From Halorussus litoreus (lineage in GTDB: Archaea > Halobacteriota > Halobacteria > Halobacteriales > Haladaptataceae), in assembly GCF_003382685.1 (NCBI RefSeq), contig NZ_QLVG01000002.1, positions 98,988 to 162,987 of the forward strand: 64,000 nt of DNA, written 5' to 3'. The notes beneath the pieces were generated by a model. It had not been told where the DNA came from. It worked only from the letters and a program-made list of their open reading frames with translations, and searched no databases. Both the position numbers and the translations under genes were made by a program. Shown in pieces: positions 1-8,893 of the stretch. Positions within the stretch are counted from its first letter, which is position 1, and the number at the start of each line of letters is the position of its first letter.

Positions 1-429
1 TCATCCAATGATCGTTACCGGAATCCGTGCTCGGCGAGTGACTGTCTCGGCGACACTTCCGAGGAACGTCCGGTCTAGGCCGGACCGACCGTGGCTACCC
101 ATAACGATCTGGTCGATGCCGTTGCCGACAGCGTAGTCGAGAATCTCACGCGCCGGTTTTCCGACTTCAGTGACGGTGTCGAGAGCAATATCGTGTTCCG
201 CCGCGATATCTGTCGCCGTCGTGTGGATGTGGGTGGCGCGTTCCTGGGCGTTGTCGTACCAATCCTCCGCGACTGGCAAGCCACCAGCCTCCACGTCGAT
301 TACTGAGTCAATCGGATTGATAACGTACAGTGTGGTGATGGTGGCGTCGGGGAAGTTTTCGAGAGCGTAGGTGAGCGCACGCTCGGAAAGCGGAGAACCG
401 TCGAAAGCGACGAGAACGTCGTCGGACAT
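1..429 (-). CDS. Universal stress protein, UspA family
   Basis: This is a 142-residue cytosolic single-domain protein of normal length for the family, with its stop codon at the very edge of the window. Near the C terminus the ATP-binding pattern G-2x-G-9x-G-S is present (GSHGRSGLDRTFLGS), so an ATP-binding Usp is likely. The N terminus (VLVAFDGS) is the usual first strand and loop with the conserved Asp. Members bind ATP or AMP and help survival under stress; the exact role here is not known. The gene stands alone and diverges from the CPBP protease gene. It looks intact and is probably cargo or chromosomal-type content rather than part of the defence region. Confidence 0.93.
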   Translation of the reverse strand: MSDDVLVAFDGSPLSERALTYALENFPDATITTLYVINPIDSVIDVEAGGLPVAEDWYDNAQERATHIHTTATDIAAEHDIALDTVTEVGKPAREILDYAVGNGIDQIVMGSHGRSGLDRTFLGSVAETVTRRARIPVTIIG

Positions 430-521
430 ACGAGTGGATTCGAGACGTGTTCAGAAGAGTGTAGTGCCGAAAACTCGGCACCTGGCGTACCATTAACTGC
501 GATGTGGTCCCACTCGTTGGT

Positions 522-1418
522 ATGTCTAATGTCCGCATGTGGATCGATCAGCATCGTCTCGTAAGCTTCGTCGCAATCGCGTATGCGTTCACCTGGACGA
601 TCCAAGGTGCGCTCGCGTATTCGGGTATGGAAGCCTCCTGGACGCACTCAATCCTGATCGGCTTCGGCGGGTTCGGTCCGCCAATTGGTGCCGCAGTCGT
701 CATCTGGGCCTCCGGTGGAAGCCTCCGCAGGTGGATCGGCCAGATGTTCAAATGGCGAATCGGTGCGAAATGGTGGGCGCTCGCGTTCGGGCTCCCGTTG
801 ATTATTCTCTCATTGGGTGTCCTGCTGTTCGTTTTAGCTGGCGGCCCAATCGACCTCACCGAATTCGAATCGCCATTCATCTACCTGTTCGCGATGGTGT
901 GGGGAACCGTGTGGGGTGGCGGTCAGGAGGATCTCGGCTGGCGTGGCTTCATGCTGCCTATCCTGCAGGACTCCTACAGCGCGCTGACCTCAAGTGTCAT
1001 CGTGGGCGTCACGTGGGCTGCTTGGCATCTCCCGTTGTTCCTGAACGCGACGACCACCCACGGCGGCTGGCCGCTCTCCCAGCAACTCCTCTGGATAGTC
1101 TCCATCCTTGCTGGTTCCATCCTCTGGACGTGGATGTACAACAGCACCGGCGGCAGCGTGCTCGCCCTCGCGGTGTTCCATGCTGGCGTCAATGCGATGG
1201 GAATCTTCCATCCCGCTGACCCGGAAGCGCTCATCCCGAATGGTGTCCCTGACCCGTGGCTGAACCTGCTCGCCGAAGTTACAGGGGCCCTTCCACTCGT
1301 ATTGATTGCCGTTCTCTTGGTGATCCTCTACGATGGGGAACGCCTCGCGAATCGCGACCCACCAACTCCCCAAGACGCTGGCCTTCCATCAGAAACAGAC
1401 TCGAAGCCCGCCACGTGA
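522..1418 (+). CDS. CPBP family intramembrane metalloprotease
   Basis: This is a polytopic membrane protein of 298 residues counted from the ATG at 522; a GTG at 504 is also in frame. The three conserved motifs of CPBP (CAAX protease and bacteriocin-processing) enzymes are visible. They are an EExxxR-like motif (QEDLGWRGF, about residue 135, with the second Glu replaced by Asp), a His motif (TWAAWHLPLF, about 165) and HxxxN (FHAGVNAMG, about 220). Several long hydrophobic segments surround them. Family members cleave substrates within the membrane, and in prokaryotes some process or resist peptides. The substrate cannot be told. No partner gene is adjacent in the same operon. Confidence 0.9.
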   Translation: MSNVRMWIDQHRLVSFVAIAYAFTWTIQGALAYSGMEASWTHSILIGFGGFGPPIGAAVVIWASGGSLRRWIGQMFKWRIGAKWWALAFGLPLIILSLGVLLFVLAGGPIDLTEFESPFIYLFAMVWGTVWGGGQEDLGWRGFMLPILQDSYSALTSSVIVGVTWAAWHLPLFLNATTTHGGWPLSQQLLWIVSILAGSILWTWMYNSTGGSVLALAVFHAGVNAMGIFHPADPEALIPNGVPDPWLNLLAEVTGALPLVLIAVLLVILYDGERLANRDPPTPQDAGLPSETDSKPAT

Positions 1419-1496
1419 CTACTCCGATACGTCGGTTAGCCAGCGGCAATAAAGCTCGATAATGTATTTGTCGGATATCCACAACTGTCTGTTCGT

Positions 1497-2153
1497 ATGG
1501 TAACGTCGAAAGCGATCGGGCCGGTCGGTCGAATCTCGGAGCGAATTGGGCGGTACGTCAACCACGATGATGTCCTCGTCCGATTCGTTTCCCTGTGGCT
1601 TGTCGTCGCGAGCGTGTTCACGGCGGCATGGATCCTCAGCTATTATCATCTCCCACAGGGGCTCCTGCGCGGTGGAGACCCCGCCGCGACCGCGGACTAC
1701 GCAGGAAGTGTTTCGCGGGAGTTCTTGACGCTGTTTGGATGGAATGTAGCTGTCTCGTTGATCGCCGTCATAGCGAACACCTTCAGGTCTGTGAATACTC
1801 CGCTCGGGTACGTTATCCAGGTCGTACAGGCACCTCGGTACGGAGCGATCTGGGGTACCGGGTCACTCGCCATTGGGACGGGCGACCGCATTGCGCCGTC
1901 GCTGGCCGTGCTCATCGAACGCAGCGGCCCGATGGAGATTACGGCGTTCGTTGCGATCGTGGTCGCGACACGAGGTGTAATGCTCTGGCATCAGGAGTCC
2001 GGGCCCCGGTGGCGGGAAGAGTTCGAACGCGTTCGTTCACCCAGCGACTGGGCGCTGACGCGTCGGGAGTGGACGCTTCTGGTCGGTGGATATCTGTTGC
2101 TGGCAGTCGCGTGCTATCGGGAAGCCATCGCGATCGCACAGATCGCCGGTTAA
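1497..2153 (+). CDS. Membrane protein, possibly SpoIIM (stage II sporulation M)-like
   Basis: This 218-residue protein has about four to five hydrophobic segments (roughly residues 30-52, 72-95, 112-130, 140-162 and 185-207). It also has a motif resembling the SpoIIM/DUF95 core, in which a polar-Glu segment (SGPMEITAFV) opens a membrane helix. Archaeal members of that family are of unknown function and are often found beside transport or membrane genes. The assignment rests on overall pattern only and could be wrong. The gene lies 78 bases after the CPBP protease on the same strand, so the two may be co-transcribed. Confidence 0.5.
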   Translation: MVTSKAIGPVGRISERIGRYVNHDDVLVRFVSLWLVVASVFTAAWILSYYHLPQGLLRGGDPAATADYAGSVSREFLTLFGWNVAVSLIAVIANTFRSVNTPLGYVIQVVQAPRYGAIWGTGSLAIGTGDRIAPSLAVLIERSGPMEITAFVAIVVATRGVMLWHQESGPRWREEFERVRSPSDWALTRREWTLLVGGYLLLAVACYREAIAIAQIAG

Positions 2154-2178
2154 TCTCTGTCGTTCACTCGATATTATA

Positions 2179-3405
2179 TTACCCATCAATCTCTGAGAGC
2201 GCCTCTGTTGCAACGTCACCGAGTTCTCCGGCCTCGATGTGCGAATATCGCTCCCGGACCATCTCCTCCGAGTTATCGAGATACCGGGCTGCGACCGTGT
2301 ACCCGAACGCGCGGACGAGGACCTCACCCATCCCGCGTCGACCACCGTGCGGGGCAAGATAATCGTGTTTCGGATGGGCGATGTCGATTTCTGCGGCCTC
2401 CGAGAGCCGTTGGAGAATCGACCGTGCGCCGTCCGTCGTGATTGACGGCGGCCGGATATCCCCATCGAGCGCCAGCAGTAGGTCGCGAACGTACTCCTCA
2501 CGCCGCTCAGCAATTGCCTCTGGGCGTTCCCCTCGGTCGGCGAACTCATCCTGAACGAGCCCTGCGAGCGTCCGTTGGTCGAACGTGGGAAACACCGGCC
2601 AGCGCTCCGTCGGTGGGTCCATCAGCTGGCGGTAGCTCCGCAGCGGTGAGATCACCGGGTCGGGGAGACTGGCGGCGTCCCACTGCTGTTTCTTCCGGTA
2701 GACGTCTATACTCCCGTCATCGAGGGAGAGGTCCTCCCAGCGGACGCCACGCCGGCGCGGGTCGTTCGGATCCCGGAGCAGTTCCCCAACGCGGACAGCT
2801 GTATACGCGAGAACAAACACCAGGGATCGGTCACGAGCCGCCTTCAGCGCTACGTAGCGCGCTCGCTGTTTGTCGAGTGGGTCAGTATCCTCCGGGAGTG
2901 TCGTGTACGTCTCGATGGCGTGGCGGGCTCGCTCGTCGACGTGGCGGGTGAGGGCGTGGCGCTGTTCGGACGTCCAGGCCTGCTGGTCGCCGGGCTTGCG
3001 TCCGTCGTCCTCCGGTAACGGCGCCATCGCACTCGCCCGCTGCGCGTAGTGGGCCTCGAGGTAGCCCTCGTTGACACACCACCCGCACCACGCAGAGATA
3101 TAGCGGTAATAGGTTTGTACCGTATTCTGTTTGAGTCCTCGGTCGCCACCAAGATGCCGGGCGTACTCCCGGAACACGCGTTCGTCAAGATCGTCGAAGG
3201 TCGGCTCGCGGTCGACGTCGTCGGGGACGATCCCGGTCCAGTCGTCGTCGCCGCGGTCGCCGGCGGCCCACTCCGCGAACCGCTCGAGTTCGCGGGCCGC
3301 ATTGCGTCGATAGTTCCCACCGTCGCCGCCGCGGCCTTTCCCCTTGTCTTGGAGGTAGCGCTCGAAGCTATCGTCGAGCGGCGTCGAAAGCGCCCGGTCA
3401 GGCAT
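2179..3405 (-). CDS. Tyrosine recombinase / integrase (XerC/D-like)
   Basis: This 408-residue protein has an N-terminal SAM-like core-binding domain (about residues 10-130) and a C-terminal catalytic domain. The catalytic Arg is in AYTAVRVGELL (about residue 205), the HxxR box in HGGRR (about 353), and the nucleophilic Tyr in RERYSHIEAG (about 387). That set of residues supports an active enzyme that breaks and rejoins DNA through a phosphotyrosine. It sits next to the parA cassette and 116 bases downstream (in its own direction) of a perfect 13-6-13 inverted repeat. Resolution of plasmid dimers is therefore as likely a role as element integration. No tRNA gene or obvious attachment core was seen nearby. 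Confidence 0.9.
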   Translation of the reverse strand: MPDRALSTPLDDSFERYLQDKGKGRGGDGGNYRRNAARELERFAEWAAGDRGDDDWTGIVPDDVDREPTFDDLDERVFREYARHLGGDRGLKQNTVQTYYRYISAWCGWCVNEGYLEAHYAQRASAMAPLPEDDGRKPGDQQAWTSEQRHALTRHVDERARHAIETYTTLPEDTDPLDKQRARYVALKAARDRSLVFVLAYTAVRVGELLRDPNDPRRRGVRWEDLSLDDGSIDVYRKKQQWDAASLPDPVISPLRSYRQLMDPPTERWPVFPTFDQRTLAGLVQDEFADRGERPEAIAERREEYVRDLLLALDGDIRPPSITTDGARSILQRLSEAAEIDIAHPKHDYLAPHGGRRGMGEVLVRAFGYTVAARYLDNSEEMVRERYSHIEAGELGDVATEALSEIDG

Positions 3406-3521
3406 TCACCGGCCCTCCACCGTCCTGCGGGCCCGGTCTCGGTGCCTCTACCCCAGGGGAAGCGCCGTCGTGAGGCGGTTGCAGCATTCGTGCTTCACCG
3501 ACGGCGGCGGGGTACTTCAAA

Positions 3522-3553
3522 GTGGTCGTGATTACGAGCATAATCACGACCAC
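3522..3553. repeat. Perfect 13-bp inverted repeat with 6-base centre (candidate recombination site)
   Basis: The arms GTGGTCGTGATTA (3522-3534) and TAATCACGACCAC (3541-3553) are exact reverse complements around CGAGCA. It lies upstream of the tyrosine recombinase start at 3405. Paired 11-13 bp arms with a 6-8 bp centre are the shape of dif, loxP and FRT sites, so it may be the recombinase target. An operator for that gene is the alternative. A second, shorter dyad (GTATA-ccgc-TATAC, 3637-3650) lies between this site and the partition genes. Confidence 0.6.
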
Positions 3554-3678
3554 ATTCTGTATTCGGCCCATCGGGGGAATTCGAGGAACTGAAGTCTCTT
3601 AGCGCCGGAATTCCGCACTACAGGAAGATGTATATCGTATACCGCTATACAAAATCTCGGTCCTCGTTCTGCGCGAGG

Positions 3679-4086
3679 TCATTCGTCGCCGAGTTCCGAG
3701 AGCCGAGCCTGGATTTCCTCGGCATCCGCCTCAGAGAGCGCCTCAACACCGAACTGAACGAGTAGTGGGTAGAAGTGGCGGTTCTTCTTGAACTCGTCCT
3801 GGCCCGCCTTGCGGAGCTTCAGCTGGGACTCGAGGTAAGTGTCCTCCATCTCGTCGAGGACATCGTCGGGAATGTAGATCGTCCGCCCGTTCCACTCGTC
3901 CTTGATGTTCGTTTTCGTTTTGCTCGTTTCGTTCGTTTCACTCGTTGAAGTCGAGTCGGTCGTTTCGGTCGATGAACTGGTTTCCACCGTTTCACTCACC
4001 TCGCTCGTTTCGCTGGAATCAGCCTCGTCGTCCTCCTCTTCGTAGTTGCCCTCGATGCCGGAAGCATCGCCCCAGCCGTCGGTCAT
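3679..4086 (-). CDS. Small partition partner protein downstream of ParA
   Basis: This is a 135-residue acidic protein. Residues about 20-58 are a low-complexity Ser/Thr/Glu linker, and the C-terminal half is a compact folded part containing WNGRTIYIPDDVLDEM. That stretch looks like a beta strand followed by helices, as in ribbon-helix-helix-type or small centromere-binding proteins. Its start codon overlaps the parA stop (ATGA at 4083-4086), so the two are translationally coupled. In many plasmids the short gene after parA encodes the centromere-binding factor, and that role is inferred here. The DNA encoding the linker is made of the same TTCGTTT-like units that fill the region upstream of parA. 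Confidence 0.65.
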   Translation of the reverse strand: MTDGWGDASGIEGNYEEEDDEADSSETSEVSETVETSSSTETTDSTSTSETNETSKTKTNIKDEWNGRTIYIPDDVLDEMEDTYLESQLKLRKAGQDEFKKNRHFYPLLVQFGVEALSEADAEEIQARLSELGDE

Positions 4087-4901
4087 GCTTCCACCTCCTC
4101 AGGTACGGTCTTGTCAAACGTCTCGTCGAACAGGTCGGCGATCTCGTTGAACAGGTCGCGTGCATCCTCGACGCGCTGGTTCTCCTTGCCGAAGCCGAAG
4201 ACGGACACCCCTTCGCCAATCGACTGAGAGAGGTCGGTCCGCTTCGGGATCTCGAACACCGGGAGAGAGTACGCCGACTTGATCTCCTCGATGGTGTCGC
4301 GGTGTTCGGCGTTCTGCTCGACGCGGTTACAGACGATTGCGAGCCGATTGATGTCTCCGTACGCCTGTTCGAGGGAGCTCAGCTGCTTAGCGAAAATCTG
4401 GAGGCTGTTGGCGTTGAGCTTCTCGGGAATGACGGGGATGACGACGTTGCCAGTCGCGACGAGCGCGTTGTCGGTGAGGACGTTCAGGGATGGCGGCGTG
4501 TCGACGATGATGTAGTCGTAGTCCTTGTCGAGCTCGTCGAGTGTCATCTCCAGCCGCTCGCGACTCTTCGGCGCCTCAAGCAGCGTCTGGATGTTCTTGT
4601 TGTTCGCGAGCTTCTCGCTGGCGGGAAGGATGTCGAATTCCTCGTGCTCGACGATGATGTCGTTCACCGACTCCATCTGGTCGAAGTCGAGGACGTCGAA
4701 CAGCGTCGTACGGTCGGTATCGTAGTACAGATCGTTGTAGCCGAGCGAGCAGGTAAGCCCGCCGTGATAATCGATATCGACCAGGAGGACGTCGTGGCCT
4801 CGGGCGGAAAGTGCGCCGCCAGTATGAATGACGTCCGTTGTTTTCCCCGCGCCTCCCTTCTGATTCGCCACCGTGATTCGTGCGGTATTGGTGTCGGTCA
4901 T
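4083..4901 (-). CDS. parA: ParA/MinD-type partition ATPase
   Basis: This 272-residue protein starts at the ATG at 4901, because the deviant Walker A motif (KGGAGKTT) then lies about 14 residues from the N terminus as usual for the family. An upstream in-frame start would add 41 low-quality residues encoded by repeats. The Walker A' region (VLLVDIDYHG) and the segment YIIVDTPPSL are also present. ParA ATPases form dynamic gradients on the nucleoid and segregate low-copy replicons with a DNA-binding partner. The partner is the overlapping downstream gene. Unusually, the usual Asp-x-Asp-xx-Gly motif after strand 2 is DIDYHGG rather than DLDPQG. The gene marks this as a self-segregating replicon. 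Confidence 0.92.
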   Translation of the reverse strand: MTDTNTARITVANQKGGAGKTTDVIHTGGALSARGHDVLLVDIDYHGGLTCSLGYNDLYYDTDRTTLFDVLDFDQMESVNDIIVEHEEFDILPASEKLANNKNIQTLLEAPKSRERLEMTLDELDKDYDYIIVDTPPSLNVLTDNALVATGNVVIPVIPEKLNANSLQIFAKQLSSLEQAYGDINRLAIVCNRVEQNAEHRDTIEEIKSAYSLPVFEIPKRTDLSQSIGEGVSVFGFGKENQRVEDARDLFNEIADLFDETFDKTVPEEVEA

Positions 4902-5257
4902 TATTTTCGTTACTCTCGTTATGTTCGTTTCGTTCGTTTTGGTCGTTGAGTTCGGTGCGTTCGGTGAGGGTGTTTCACTCGGTGAGAGTATTACTACGAT
5001 GTTAAAACCAACTGTTCGTTCCACTCGTTGAAGGGGTTTCGTTCATTTTCATCATATTGTTCGTTTCTCTCGTTTTGCTCGTTTCGTTCACCGAACACTA
5101 TGTTCCAGCGTCGGTTCGGCTCGTTCCAGTAAATTCATTCATTACTCGAAATACTCTCGTTGCGTTCGTTTCGTTCGTTCTATTCGTTTCTCGAAGGGTG
5201 CCACCAAGAGCTTGTCCTGACCTATCGCAAGGTGGGTGAATTGGCAAAAACAGAGGC
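4902..5257. repeat. TTCGTTT-type direct repeats upstream of parA (candidate centromere / autoregulatory region)
   Basis: This 356-base stretch has no supportable gene. It is packed with short near-repeats of TTCGTTT and CTCGTT, in clusters at about 4909-4990, 5018-5092 and 5140-5203 (for example CGTTCGTTTCGTTCGTT near 5164). The same units recur inside the partner gene at about 3905-4020. Iterated short sites near parA commonly bind the partner protein as centromere and repress the operon; that is inference here. Confidence 0.6.
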
Positions 5258-8200
5258 TTAATCCACCAAATCCACCATTGACCGTAGTTCAGATTCCATC
5301 TCCGTCATCTGATCCGACACCCAATGGAACCGCTCCTCTATCCCCTCGTCAGTAAACCGGAGTGACGCTCGTACGTCACGATTCCGATCATGTTGGATGA
5401 GGGCAAGAGCGTACGCGAGCAACTGAGGTCGATAGTGTTCCGCGAGCCCATCCGATGTCGTAGCTGAGAGGTCGTTGGTCTTGTAGTCGATAATGTGGAA
5501 TGCGTCCGGCGTGACGAGCAGCCGGTCAATGTCACCGACAATCCGCGACTCATCGATTCGAGCGACAACAGAGTACTCGTCGTAAACCCCCTGAAGCTCG
5601 GTATCAGACTCGATGCGATCAACAAATTCGACTGCATCAGCAGCGTGGTTGACAGCATCACGGAGGTCCGATTCTGACGGCTCCTCACCAGCCATCCGAC
5701 TCAAACGACGGATCAGGGTGGTCCACTCGTCTCTCGGTGGACGAAGTTCGTTGATCCGGTGGACGACCGTCCCAAACGTCGTTGGACTCAGGCCGGCCGA
5801 CTCCTCACGCTGAGAGTAACTGTGACCGTCTGGAGACGCATCCGCCACCGCATTCACGAGGGTCGTAGCCGCGATCCGTTTCGCCGGCGATAACGACGGC
5901 GGTGAAGGAATCGAGATCTCCGGCGCTGAATCAACAGCGTCGTCGTCGGTGTACCAGTCTACTGGGCGCGGCGGCCTGCGAACAGTATAGCTGGCTCCAT
6001 CTATCTCACCACGGGCTTGTCCGTCACGAACCGCCTCGGCGACGAGTGCTCCGTCGAGGAGGGGTGGCTGTAACCAGTCGCGCCACCGGTCTGCGTCGTC
6101 GAAGGCTGCAGGCTCGCCGAGTTCGATTGTACCAGACTCGTCGACATCGATGTCGTGCGTGCCGCAGAGAAGGAGGTGATCCCGCATTCGTGTACACGCT
6201 ACGTAGAGGAGGCGTTTCGACTCCGCCCGCTCCTGTGGACGCGACCGTCGGTCGGCGTACTCGTGGACGGCCGTCTTCTCGATGGAGAACGCATCGCCCG
6301 GATTCGGCCCGCCGACCGCCGGGACCGGCGGCGCGTCATCAGTTCCGTCCACGAGTCGAACATAGCCATGGTCGTCGACGGACCGACCGAAGTTGAGATC
6401 ACTCCCGAGATCGGGTACCGTGACGATCGGGAACTCGAGTCCCTTCGCGGAATGGATCGTCATAATCCGGACGCCCTCAGCGTCACCCGGAATATCTGCC
6501 TCCCCCTCACGAGGGTCGATCTCGGCTTGGCGGTCGATCCGGTGGAGCAACCCGGCAGCTGTGTGAACACCATTCTCGCTCCAAGTACGGACCTGGTCGC
6601 GGAACTTCTCGACGTTCGCGACGGCCTGTCGACCGCGTTCATCTGCACTCACACTTGCCAGATACCCGGTGTCGTCGATCACCCGGGACAGCAGGCGGTT
6701 CCACGGGAGGACGCCATCTTCGGACGGCGTCGCACAGCCGCTGAGAGTCCGCCACGTGGTGAGGAGGTCGAACGCGTCCGCGAGCTGTGGATCGTCCGTC
6801 TCGGCGAGCGCGTCCCACACTGAATCAGCCTCTGCGACCGCCGGTGCGAGGCGATCATCCGCGAATCCGAACAGCGGCGACCGAAGCACCCCGTAGAGGG
6901 AGACGTCGTCCTGTGGATCACCGAGTACTCGAAGCAGGTTCGTAAGCGCCTGGACCTCAGGCGTATCGTAGAACCCGACGCCACCGACGACAGTGTAGGG
7001 GATGTCGTACTCCTCGAGGGCGCGCTGATACCGATCCAAATGGGTTCGCCGGCGGAGGAGGATTGCCGTGTCGTCCGGCGTAGCGTCGCGATGAGCACCC
7101 GTGTCAGGGTCTTGGACTTGCGGCGGATCGTCGAACAGGTGGGTCAGTCGAGCAGCGAGCGCTTGCGCCTCGGCCTCGATGGTGTGGTCCAGCGCACCTT
7201 CGGCGACCGGATGGTCGTCGCCGAAGAGCTCTGCCGCCGTGTCAGCGTCGTCGGGGACAGCGAGATACTCGACACTCCCGGTCAGTCCCTCGATGTCCTC
7301 GATACGGTCGCGTTGTGTGGTCAACTCCTGCGGTGGCGCTTCGTGGGGTTCGTGGCTGTCACCCTCCGGCTGGAACAGGTACTCGAAGAGCTCGTTCAGG
7401 AACGACAGCGGCTCATCCAGCGTCCGGAAGTTCCCGGACAGTTCGAGTGCCGTCGGACTCTCGGCCTCGCTGTCGGGGACATCGTCGACCCCACGGGCTT
7501 CATTAACGGCCTGGAGTTCCGCTCTTGCCGCCCCGAACGTCGTAACGTCGGCCCCACGGAATCCGTAGATACTCTGTTTCTCGTCGCCGACCAGGAAGAC
7601 GTTCGACGCCGTCTGCTCGTCGACGCCCGTGAGGAGATTGACTAACTCCCACTGTCGCGGGTCCGTGTCCTGGAACTCGTCGACCATCACGGCCGCAAAC
7701 TGCTCTCGTAACCGCTCCGTGACGGCATCGTTCGTTCGCAAGAACTCAAGGGTGGTCTCGATCACGTCGGGGAAGTCGAGCGTATCGCGACGCTCCTTCT
7801 CGTCGGCGTAGGCGGCGAGGACGTCATCGAAGACCCGTATCAGAGCCAGCGCGTAATGGGCGCTGTTTACTTCGAGCTCACCGGGCGTCGTCTCGACTGC
7901 ATCCGCGTGCGGTTCGACGCCCGCGATGACCACGTCGATGGCGTCCTTTAGATCGTCGTAGACGTCACCGTACTCACCCCAATCGTCCCGGTCACCAACG
8001 ACGTACCCCGAACTGCTGTACAGGCCACCGTTCTTCTTCTCACAGGCCTCGTATAGCTCGAGGATTGCCCGCTGACAGTCGCGGGGATCGCTTTCCTGGG
8101 GATCGTCAGGGAGTGTCGTCGAGACCTCGGTGAAGGTCCGGTAGGCCCGAAGACCGTCCTCGTCGACGATGGCGCTCTCGCGGTCGACGCGGCCCGCGAC

Positions 8201-8893
8201 GGTGTGTAGCTGCTCGAGGAGTCCGTCCGCATACAGCGTCTGCCGAGCGTCGGCAACGTCGAGATCGCAGACGACCTCCCAGCAGATATCGACGTAGTCA
8301 TCGACATCGGCGTCACGCCACGCCTTGAGGACGGACTCGCTCTGGGGGCGCTCGTCGAGTAATCCAGCGAGTACATCGACCAACTGGTCGCGATCCCAGA
8401 GCTGGGCAAGGAGCGCAACATCGTCATCGTCCTGATTGCGTTCAAGGAACTCCGTCACGACTTCGCGCTGGAGTGTCGCTGCACCGTCTTCGTCGAGAAC
8501 ATCGAAGCCGAGTGGAACCGGAGCCTCAACGGCTCGTTCTCGCAAGAGCCGGGTACAGAACGCGTGAATGGTGTGGACGTAGCCGTCCTCCAGGTCGTCA
8601 AGGACGTTTCGCCAGTGGTTGTAGGCCTCTGGTGAGTCGACAGCATTGAGCCGGTCGTACACCTCCTCCCGAACGCGCTCGGTCAGTTCGGCAGCCGCCT
8701 TTCGCGTGAAGGTGATCGTGACGATGTTCTCCGGCGTGAGCGACGGGTTTTCGGCCAGGATCGTCACGTACCGCTCGGTGAGTGTTGTCGTCTTCCCCGT
8801 CCCAGCACCGGCAGTGATCGCGACGTTCCGGCCCTGGACGAGCGCGTCCTCCTGTTCATCTGTGAGCTGAATCTCCTCGGGGTCCTCAGTCAT
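5258..8893 (-). CDS. UvrD/RecB-like helicase-nuclease (AddA-like)
   Basis: This 1211-residue protein has a UvrD-type SF1 helicase: Walker A AGAGTGKTT (about residue 27), a DEFQDTDPRQW Walker B box, QSIYGFRGA, and a late motif YVACTRMRDHL (about residue 900). At the C terminus is a RecB-type PD-(D/E)XK nuclease (about 1115-1145, DIDRLL followed by IIDYKTND). The order matches AddA of AddAB, which processes double-strand ends and degrades foreign linear DNA. Its start overlaps the end of the preceding AddB-like gene by 8 bases, so the two form an operon and probably one complex. Haloarchaea usually use other end-resection enzymes, so a plasmid-borne copy may serve defence or recombination. Confidence 0.88.
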   Translation of the reverse strand: MTEDPEEIQLTDEQEDALVQGRNVAITAGAGTGKTTTLTERYVTILAENPSLTPENIVTITFTRKAAAELTERVREEVYDRLNAVDSPEAYNHWRNVLDDLEDGYVHTIHAFCTRLLRERAVEAPVPLGFDVLDEDGAATLQREVVTEFLERNQDDDDVALLAQLWDRDQLVDVLAGLLDERPQSESVLKAWRDADVDDYVDICWEVVCDLDVADARQTLYADGLLEQLHTVAGRVDRESAIVDEDGLRAYRTFTEVSTTLPDDPQESDPRDCQRAILELYEACEKKNGGLYSSSGYVVGDRDDWGEYGDVYDDLKDAIDVVIAGVEPHADAVETTPGELEVNSAHYALALIRVFDDVLAAYADEKERRDTLDFPDVIETTLEFLRTNDAVTERLREQFAAVMVDEFQDTDPRQWELVNLLTGVDEQTASNVFLVGDEKQSIYGFRGADVTTFGAARAELQAVNEARGVDDVPDSEAESPTALELSGNFRTLDEPLSFLNELFEYLFQPEGDSHEPHEAPPQELTTQRDRIEDIEGLTGSVEYLAVPDDADTAAELFGDDHPVAEGALDHTIEAEAQALAARLTHLFDDPPQVQDPDTGAHRDATPDDTAILLRRRTHLDRYQRALEEYDIPYTVVGGVGFYDTPEVQALTNLLRVLGDPQDDVSLYGVLRSPLFGFADDRLAPAVAEADSVWDALAETDDPQLADAFDLLTTWRTLSGCATPSEDGVLPWNRLLSRVIDDTGYLASVSADERGRQAVANVEKFRDQVRTWSENGVHTAAGLLHRIDRQAEIDPREGEADIPGDAEGVRIMTIHSAKGLEFPIVTVPDLGSDLNFGRSVDDHGYVRLVDGTDDAPPVPAVGGPNPGDAFSIEKTAVHEYADRRSRPQERAESKRLLYVACTRMRDHLLLCGTHDIDVDESGTIELGEPAAFDDADRWRDWLQPPLLDGALVAEAVRDGQARGEIDGASYTVRRPPRPVDWYTDDDAVDSAPEISIPSPPSLSPAKRIAATTLVNAVADASPDGHSYSQREESAGLSPTTFGTVVHRINELRPPRDEWTTLIRRLSRMAGEEPSESDLRDAVNHAADAVEFVDRIESDTELQGVYDEYSVVARIDESRIVGDIDRLLVTPDAFHIIDYKTNDLSATTSDGLAEHYRPQLLAYALALIQHDRNRDVRASLRFTDEGIEERFHWVSDQMTEMESELRSMVDLVD

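Noticed and set aside
2154..3680. A tRNA gene or attachment site next to the integrase
   Set aside because: No cloverleaf or tRNA 3' end was recognised on either strand near the recombinase, so integration at a tRNA is not claimed.
4902..5024. Longer ParA start at 5024
   Set aside because: The extra 41 residues are encoded by the TTCGTTT repeats and would place the Walker A motif abnormally far from the N terminus.
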